A program made the translations under genes and the position numbers. Below, in pieces: positions 43,002 through 48,159 of a stretch of DNA of 48,159 bases. The stretch is from CAYSPG01 sp964432885 (GTDB lineage: Bacteria; Bacteroidota; Bacteroidia; AKYH767-A; OLB10): assembly GCA_964432885.1 (NCBI GenBank), contig CAYSPG010000028.1, forward strand, positions 1-48,159, given 5' to 3'. Numbering within the stretch: the stretch's first letter is position 1; the number at the start of each line of letters is the position of its first letter. Under the pieces are notes generated by a model that was not told the origin of the DNA, searched no databases, and saw only the letters and a program-made list of their open reading frames with translations.

Positions 43002-43365
43002 ATTTACGTTAGTTTATTTGGTTGCGTCCAAAGTAGTAAAATTTATTTTACATATCACAGCTTGTTTCAGGCTGCTTGTTATCTGCAAGGCTTTTGGCTT
43101 TACTGCAAACTCAATCCAACCTGCTTTCCCGAAGCATCCTGCAACCGTTAAACCCTCCACACATCCCAACGCCATGTATTATTATTTTTTTTCCACCGCG
43201 CCTGTGTGTAAAAACCAGCCGCACAAATGCCTTTCGCATTCATAAGCACATTAAAACAAAAAAAATAAAACCGCGCATAAAATTAGAGTGCTGCATGTCA
43301 CTCAAGCCAGCCCACAACCAAAAAATGCAGCACACAAATTTTTTCCTCCCCGCGCATTCCTAATA
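43002..43365. other. Intergenic region with an inverted repeat
   Basis: 364 nt between two minus-strand genes. Open frames here are composed of Pro/Cys/His-rich, unconserved-looking sequence and I do not consider them genes. GTGCTGCAT (43288-43296) and ATGCAGCAC (43325-43333) form a 9-bp inverted repeat near the upstream gene's 3' end and may be its terminator, without a T tract. The protease promoter must lie near 43005-43050. Confidence 0.4.
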
Positions 43366-44826
43366 TTACTCCTTCACAAACTTTATTCTCTCTTTTAATC
43401 CCTCATGGTTTACTTCAATAACATAAACTCCCTGAGGCAACTGATATACAGGAATTGAAATTTGCTTTTGGATGAAAGCAGGCTGCTGAAAAACCTGCTT
43501 GCCCATTATATCATAAATTTTTATGCGGGCGGCAGTAAATAAGGAGCGCGAAAAGGAAAGGGTGATTTTTTCTTTGGCGGGATTGGGGAATAATTTAATA
43601 TCGTTTATTGCAACTGGTATCGGGTTAGTAATTGCAGTAATCGTAGGGCATCCTGCACTATCACAACCAAGGCTATCAAGTTTTACAATCCAAGCATCTT
43701 GCCCCCCACTTGCACCCTGAAAACAAAATCCCGCAGCTATATAACCACCATCTGATGTACATTGCACATCACGGAAATAAGCATGAGAATTACCCAAAGG
43801 GAAATCCCGTTTCCATAAAAAATTGCCTGCACTATCAGCTTTTACCAATATACCTCTATCGTTTGCGCCTTGAGACGGTGTAACAGCTCCTACAGCTATT
43901 AATGTATTGTCAGACCTCTCACGTACCCACCAAAATTCTGTTAATTGCGCGGGAGTATATGCCTTGTGCCAAATAACATTACCTGCGCTATCAATTTTAT
44001 ATATTGTTCCATCTCCTCCTGAGCCCACTTCTTCAAAACAGGCAAGGGCAAAATTGCCATCGGATAATGCAGTAATTCCAATTCCAGATTCAAAAGTTAT
44101 GGTACCGTAGGTTTTTTGCCATAAAAAATTGCCTGCACTATCCGTTTTTACCAAATAAACATCGCGATTGGTATTACTGCCAAAACCAAAGCTGCGTGTC
44201 CAGCCAAGGCTTAAATAGCTGTCATCTGCCAATTGTACTGATGAATAAAAACCGTCAAAAAGAGCACCACCATAAATCCTACGCCATTGTTCGTTACCCA
44301 AACTATCTGTTTTAATAATTAAAGCATCACCATCCAAATTTAATGAATCTGCAACTTGACCTGTTATTAATAATCCTTTATCCTTTGTTTCCATTAAATA
44401 AATACCATAAAACTCATAACCTGAAGTAGGATGAAGTGACTTAGACCAAATAGTATCACAATTAATATTCACTTTCATAAAAAAAATAGATTTTTCCTGG
44501 GTATTTGAATTGGAATTAGAAGCCCCAGAAATAAAATTGTTGTCATAAGTATGGATTAAAGAATAATTGGTATGATAATCAAAGGTATCTCCATAAATAT
44601 TCTGCACTGTTATGTTTCCATTAAGATCGAATTTCGTGACAGCCATTTTTTTTGGATAAAATGGATAACCGGGAGAAATCACGGAAAGATATCCACTGTC
44701 AATTTCAATTACATTAAACAAATTATCAGTACCTATATGGTAGGTCTTGTTGAAAGTCAATCCTTGAGCGGGAAGGGAAAAACCTGAGATTGAAAATAAT
44801 AAAACTATTATTAATTTTTTTTTCAT
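43366..44826 (-). CDS. Secreted propeller-repeat protein with T9SS sorting domain
   Basis: 486 residues. Signal peptide (LIIVLLFSISGFSLPAQ), then ~55-residue repeats (YDNNFISGASNS, KGLLITGQVAD, GNFLWQKTYG, DGGYIAAGF) suggesting a beta-propeller. The T9SS type A domain starts at ~410 (DIKLFPNPAKEKITLSF) and ends QGVYVIEVNHEGLKERIKF. It is a paralogue of the next gene, 45010-46464. The last ~90 codons are nearly the same in both (KIYDIMGKQV, PAFIQKQISIPVY). Confidence 0.85.
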   Translation of the reverse strand: MKKKLIIVLLFSISGFSLPAQGLTFNKTYHIGTDNLFNVIEIDSGYLSVISPGYPFYPKKMAVTKFDLNGNITVQNIYGDTFDYHTNYSLIHTYDNNFISGASNSNSNTQEKSIFFMKVNINCDTIWSKSLHPTSGYEFYGIYLMETKDKGLLITGQVADSLNLDGDALIIKTDSLGNEQWRRIYGGALFDGFYSSVQLADDSYLSLGWTRSFGFGSNTNRDVYLVKTDSAGNFLWQKTYGTITFESGIGITALSDGNFALACFEEVGSGGDGTIYKIDSAGNVIWHKAYTPAQLTEFWWVRERSDNTLIAVGAVTPSQGANDRGILVKADSAGNFLWKRDFPLGNSHAYFRDVQCTSDGGYIAAGFCFQGASGGQDAWIVKLDSLGCDSAGCPTITAITNPIPVAINDIKLFPNPAKEKITLSFSRSLFTAARIKIYDIMGKQVFQQPAFIQKQISIPVYQLPQGVYVIEVNHEGLKERIKFVKE

Positions 44827-44833
44827 TTCAATT

Positions 44834-44865
44834 AAAAAAGGAGAGATTCTGAATCTCCCCTTTTT
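44834..44865 (-). terminator. Hairpin terminator of the orphan sorting-domain tail
   Basis: A6-GGAGAGATTC / T / GAATCTCCCC-T5. On the minus strand it lies just past the TAA at 44881-44883, and it overlaps the leader of the next gene (ATG 44826). Confidence 0.65.
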
Positions 44866-44880
44866 CTTGCTTTAATTTAT

Positions 44881-45009
44881 TTAATCATTATTAATTTTTG
44901 AGATTTTAACTTTTCTCCATTTATCATGAGATGACAATAAATAAATACCTTCATTAAATTGCCGGAGATTTAAAGTGACCGAACCCTGCCCCGAATTTAG
45001 TATAAAATT
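44881..45009 (-). pseudogene. Orphan 3' fragment of a T9SS sorting domain
   Basis: Directly after the stop of the 45010 gene, about 42 codons are open on the minus strand up to TAA 44881. They translate to GSVTLNLRQFNEGIYLLSSH...DKWRKVKISKI (quoted in part). This is the last half of a T9SS type A sorting domain, close in pattern to the end of the 46517 gene (TLSLKEFNQGIYFCHLIVDD). It has no start of its own, but a terminator follows. It is most simply the tail of an older gene whose body was replaced by recombination. Confidence 0.7.
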
Positions 45010-46464
45010 CTACTCCTTAACAAACTTTACCCTTTCCTTTACTCCCTCATAGATTATTTCTACAACATATACTCCCGATTGCAACTCATAAACAGGAATT
45101 GAAATTTGCTTTTGAATAAAGGCTGGCTGGTAATAAACCTGCTTGCCCATTATATCATAAATTTTTATGAGGGCGGCAGTAAATAAGGAACGTGAAAATG
45201 AAAGAGTGATTTTTTCTTTGGCAGGATTTGGGAATAGCCGGACACCGGCTCTCTCTAAAGAGGAAGAAGCCTCCTCAATGCTTGTAATGGTTGGACATCC
45301 TGCGCTATCGCAACCAAGGCTATCGAGTTTTACGAGCCAGGAATCCTGACCTCCGCTGGCTCCTGCAAAAACAAAACCTGAAACAATATAACCCCCATCG
45401 CTTGTTTGCTGCACATCTCGAAATACTGAAAAATAATTATTCTCAATAAAACTTCTTGTCCATTGCATATTTAGAGCAGTGTCAAATTTTGCAATCCATC
45501 CCAGGGCAATTTGAGCCGCATTTTCATTTGAGCCAGCAGCAACTATTGAGTGGCCGTTGGTCTCCCTTGCCCACCAAAACTCACTCGTAGGAAAATTTGT
45601 ATAGTATTTTTGTGTGAGAATTGTACCGGAAGTATCAATTACTGTAAGCATTCCATAAAAAGTTGAAACATTTAACCACCCCCCTCCAGCTATTAAATAA
45701 TTCCCATTGGATAGAGAAGTAATACCTATTCCCCCTTCATCATCAAAAGTACCCCAGTTTTTTTGCCATAAAAAATTACCTGAACTATCAGTTTTTACTA
45801 AATAAATGTCTCGTGAACCATTGCCAAAACTTCGCGTCCATCCCAGAGAGAGGAATCCATAATCCGCAAGCTCAATTGAAGAATATATTGCTTCGAAGTT
45901 ATTTCCACCGAATATCGTATGCCATTCTTCATTTCCAAGACTATCGGTTTTTAAAATCAAACCATCACCATCAGTTATTGATGTATCTGCTATTTGCCCT
46001 GAAATTAAAAACCCGTGATCGCTGGTTTCAATTATATAAGCGGAGTAATAATTAAATCCCGATGTCGCATAAATTTTCCTTGTCCAAATGCTATCACCAA
46101 GCGAATCTAATTTTATTAGTTTGATAAATATTTTATCTAAAACAGGGTCATAAGCATAAGCACCCGTTAAAAAATTACTATCAGAGGTTTTTATAAAAGC
46201 ATAAAAGGAATCAAATGTAAGACTGTCTCCATAAATTTTATTCCAAAGTGTATCACCATTCAGGTCTGTTTTGGTAATAACCATTTTTCGTGGAGTAAAA
46301 GGAAAACCAGCACTTGTAGAAATCAGATATCCGTCTGAAACTTCTATTGAGCTATATGCAATATCAACACCAGAGTCATACGTCTTATTAAATGTTACTA
46401 CCTGAGCCGAGACAGGACTCGAAAAGATTAAAAGATAAAAAAGGAGTTTAAAATAGTTTATCAT
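45010..46464 (-). CDS. Secreted propeller-repeat protein with T9SS sorting domain
   Basis: 484 residues. Signal peptide (YFKLLFYLLIFSSPVSAQ). It has the same repeat architecture as 43366-44826 (DSNFLTGAYAYD, HGFLISGQIADT, GNFLWQKNWGT, DGGYIVSGFVFAGASGGQDSW quoted in part). The T9SS domain is VRLFPNPAKEKITLSF...SGVYVVEIIYEGVKERVKF. A tandem paralogue of the downstream gene: the two agree over most of their length and almost exactly near the C-terminus. Secreted; function unknown. Confidence 0.85.
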   Translation of the reverse strand: MINYFKLLFYLLIFSSPVSAQVVTFNKTYDSGVDIAYSSIEVSDGYLISTSAGFPFTPRKMVITKTDLNGDTLWNKIYGDSLTFDSFYAFIKTSDSNFLTGAYAYDPVLDKIFIKLIKLDSLGDSIWTRKIYATSGFNYYSAYIIETSDHGFLISGQIADTSITDGDGLILKTDSLGNEEWHTIFGGNNFEAIYSSIELADYGFLSLGWTRSFGNGSRDIYLVKTDSSGNFLWQKNWGTFDDEGGIGITSLSNGNYLIAGGGWLNVSTFYGMLTVIDTSGTILTQKYYTNFPTSEFWWARETNGHSIVAAGSNENAAQIALGWIAKFDTALNMQWTRSFIENNYFSVFRDVQQTSDGGYIVSGFVFAGASGGQDSWLVKLDSLGCDSAGCPTITSIEEASSSLERAGVRLFPNPAKEKITLSFSRSLFTAALIKIYDIMGKQVYYQPAFIQKQISIPVYELQSGVYVVEIIYEGVKERVKFVKE

Positions 46465-46474
46465 GTTTAAAATA

Positions 46475-46512
46475 AAAAAGGAGTAGAAGTTTAATAACTT
46501 CTACTCCTTTTT
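46475..46512 (-). terminator. Perfect 17-bp hairpin terminator
   Basis: AAAAAGGAGTAGAAGTT (46475-46491) / TAAT / AACTTCTACTCCTTTTT (46496-46512). It lies 4 nt past the stop of the minus-strand gene at 46517. Confidence 0.9.
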
Positions 46513-46516
46513 ATTC

Positions 46517-47881
46517 TTATTTTATCATAAGTAATTTTCGTGAATCAATTATTTTGTCATCAACAATTAAGTGACAGAAATAAATACCCTGGTTAAATTC
46601 CTTTAAACTTAAAGTAAATATCCCATTCTTGCTTTTGGGTTTAACGTTAAACGATTTAATAATATTGCCTAAAACATCGTAAATTTTTAAAGAACATGTG
46701 GTGTTTTGGGTAATAGAATCGGAAAGCTGATAGGAAACAGCAGTGCTTTCAGTAAAAGGGTTTGGGGAAACAGAAATTGCTGAGTACGCAATTGTCTCAT
46801 CATTGACTGCATTTTGATGTGGGGAAGCTAATCTTGCATCATTAATTTCCTCAGGATACCAATCATATTTATTTCCTCTTACTGCCTCTAAAATAACCTG
46901 GGCGGTATAATGTGCGTTTGATGCTGAATCTACTATTGCTGTAACTTTTGCTTCTTGCGTGCTATCCATCTCAAACCATGTTTTGCCGGAATCAATTAGT
47001 GAAAGGGCTATACTATACAATGTATCCTCACACTGATCTATTAAATTCCAGGTTCTTAAACTATCAATTATAATTCTTGCACTGTCTGTGTTTCCAACCT
47101 GCATATACAAAGGTAATAATAATTTTGCGGCATCTTTATCATTTAGCATTGTATCCAAGAAAGCTATTGCTGAGCTGTACATATCAGTGCTATCAACCCC
47201 CAAATAATATCTTACGATTTCCTTTTGCTTTTCGTTTTTTTCAATCGTATCTGTTTCGGCATAATAGTCAGCCAGTAGCGTATCCAGGCATCCCTGCGTT
47301 GCACATCTTAATAAATTTGCTGCGCATGACTGATCAGGAAATGAGGCACCACAATAATGAACATCACCGGAGAAACCGCCATTATCATAAAGGATATCAG
47401 AAATACATGTAGGCTCTATAGTGCCAAAAGAACTTGTACCGTATGCAAAATATGTGACATCTAACGATGATAGAATATGTTTATGATCTGCAGCAGAACC
47501 TGGTGTACAAATTGGAATATCATAAAATTCATTTCCAGCTTGTTTATCAAATGAGAATAGCCCTGATCCTTGCTGAGCCAAAGAACCCGAGGGGCTAGCT
47601 GGATTTACTGCCCAACCAAAATTGGTATTACTATATTTATTGCAGTTAATCTTCAATAACTGATTATCCTGCTCGGTTTGCGTACCAACATATAAATTGT
47701 CAAAGTAATTAAAAGAAACTCTACTGCTTGTTGGTCCTGTATTAGTTGCAATAACACCGTAGTTACTGCCGATAGATACACCATTAAAGTTATTACCATC
47801 TGCAAGGTTGTTTGCTGGGGTTGATATATTGTAATTATGTGAGTTGTGCATCCATATTCCATAAGGGGTAATTTTTTTATT
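46517..47881 (-). pseudogene. 5'-truncated T9SS protein gene with parallel beta-helix remnant
   Basis: The longest ATG frame (47851) gives 444 residues, but there is no signal peptide and the protein starts inside a beta-helix-like region (MHNSHNYNISTPANNLADGN). The frame stays open upstream of that ATG (KKITPYGIW) until it meets TGA at 47884-47882, inside the CACCTGACAGG repeat. The start of the gene has therefore been lost at the repeat. The remainder has a helical segment (~210-330, IEKNEKQKEIVRYYLGVD) and an intact T9SS domain (AISVSPNPFTESTAVSY...NQGIYFCHLIVDD). Without a signal peptide the product should not be exported. Confidence 0.75.
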
Positions 47882-47882
47882 T

Positions 47883-47921
47883 CACCTGACAGGTCGCGCC
47901 CCTTTGCGCCCCTGTCAGGTG
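47883..47921. repeat. CACCTGACAGG hairpin repeat, copy 2
   Basis: CACCTGACAGG (47883-47893) and CCTGTCAGGTG (47911-47921): a perfect 11-bp stem around a GC-rich loop. It abuts the break point of the truncated gene. Confidence 0.8.
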
Positions 47922-48029
47922 ATTAATCCAACAACTAAACATGGTATATTCACCGAAAATAAAAAATAACAAAAACTATTTCGATTAAAAATGCAGTTAT
48001 TAGTTTCTTATGCAGTGTTCCATCCCTTT
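47922..48029. other. AT-rich spacer between two hairpin repeats
   Basis: 108 nt with no gene or motif I recognise. The two flanking CACCTGACAGG-type hairpins make it look like a small non-coding unit. Confidence 0.3.
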
Positions 48030-48065
48030 CACCTTACAGGGGGCGAAAAGCCGACCTGTCAGGTG
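48030..48065. repeat. CACCTTACAGG hairpin repeat, copy 3
   Basis: CACCTTACAGG (48030-48040) with CCTGTCAGGTG (48055-48065), one mismatch in the stem. The remaining 48066-48159 shows no gene. Confidence 0.7.
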
Positions 48066-48159
48066 AAATCAAAAAGACGAAAGATATTTAGCAAATGCGG
48101 TGAGCCAACAGATAGGAAATTTATTTAACGCATACGCAAAGTATTTTAATTATACACAT

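Noticed and set aside
43076..43363. Plus-strand frame of ~95 codons in the 43002-43365 gap
   Set aside because: Pro/Cys/Ile-rich with no hydrophobic pattern or family resemblance. The gap reads better as regulatory and terminator DNA.
1..48159. tRNA and rRNA genes
   Set aside because: I looked in the intergenic gaps for tRNA-like cloverleaf or rRNA-like sequence and saw none; the gaps are short and filled by terminators, promoters or the repeats listed.

Overview
The window is a chromosomal segment of an AT-rich member of the Bacteroidota. Ten predicted secreted proteins end in a type IX secretion (T9SS type A) C-terminal sorting domain. Several genes have a TAnnTTTG promoter element of the Bacteroidota sigma factor, and Shine-Dalgarno sequences are weak. 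YceI/DUF5777 barrels, a probable DUF6427 membrane protein and SprB repeats also fit this phylum. I cannot name the genus.

Left part, 1-11.5 kb, is accessory DNA. On the minus strand it reads as a cassette array. Three large imperfect palindromes (41-194, 964-1099, 1941-2154) have GCTAAC/GTTAGC ends and inner arms laid out like integron attC sites. Two of them each directly follow a small minus-strand gene unit: a helical-repeat protein with two membrane segments, and a two-gene unit with its own promoter (a Cas2/SinR-like protein translationally coupled to a membrane-anchored winged-helix-like protein). No integrase is visible. Next to the array lies a complete type I restriction-modification operon (hsdM-hsdS-hsdR) followed by a DDE transposase/integrase gene. 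Related inverted ~270-290 bp elements (2146-2436 and 11022-11291) bracket this block.

At 11.3-12.3 kb is a REP-associated tyrosine (Y1/HUH) transposase gene between inverted REP-like repeats. It is broken by a 16-bp palindrome exactly at its HUH motif.

From 12.3 kb on the content is mostly housekeeping and secreted proteins: phosphoglucose/phosphomannose isomerase, an ElaA-like acetyltransferase, a haem-like lipoprotein/YceI/DUF5777 operon, an N-acetylglucosamine kinase-like protein, PfkA, an alkyltransferase-like protein, Mrp, PurQ, an FkbM methyltransferase, MurB, LpxK with purine nucleoside phosphorylase, a Nif3-like protein with a zinc-ribbon protein, and a SAM methyltransferase. The ten T9SS proteins are interspersed; they include a 1227-residue SprB-repeat protein and an M43 metalloprotease. 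Most gene ends carry strong hairpin terminators.

The right end (43-48 kb) is a cluster of T9SS genes shaped by recombination. It has two adjacent paralogues, an orphan sorting-domain tail (44881-45009), and a gene truncated at its 5' end exactly at a CACCTGACAGG hairpin repeat. The same hairpin family flanks the broken REP transposase 36 kb away.
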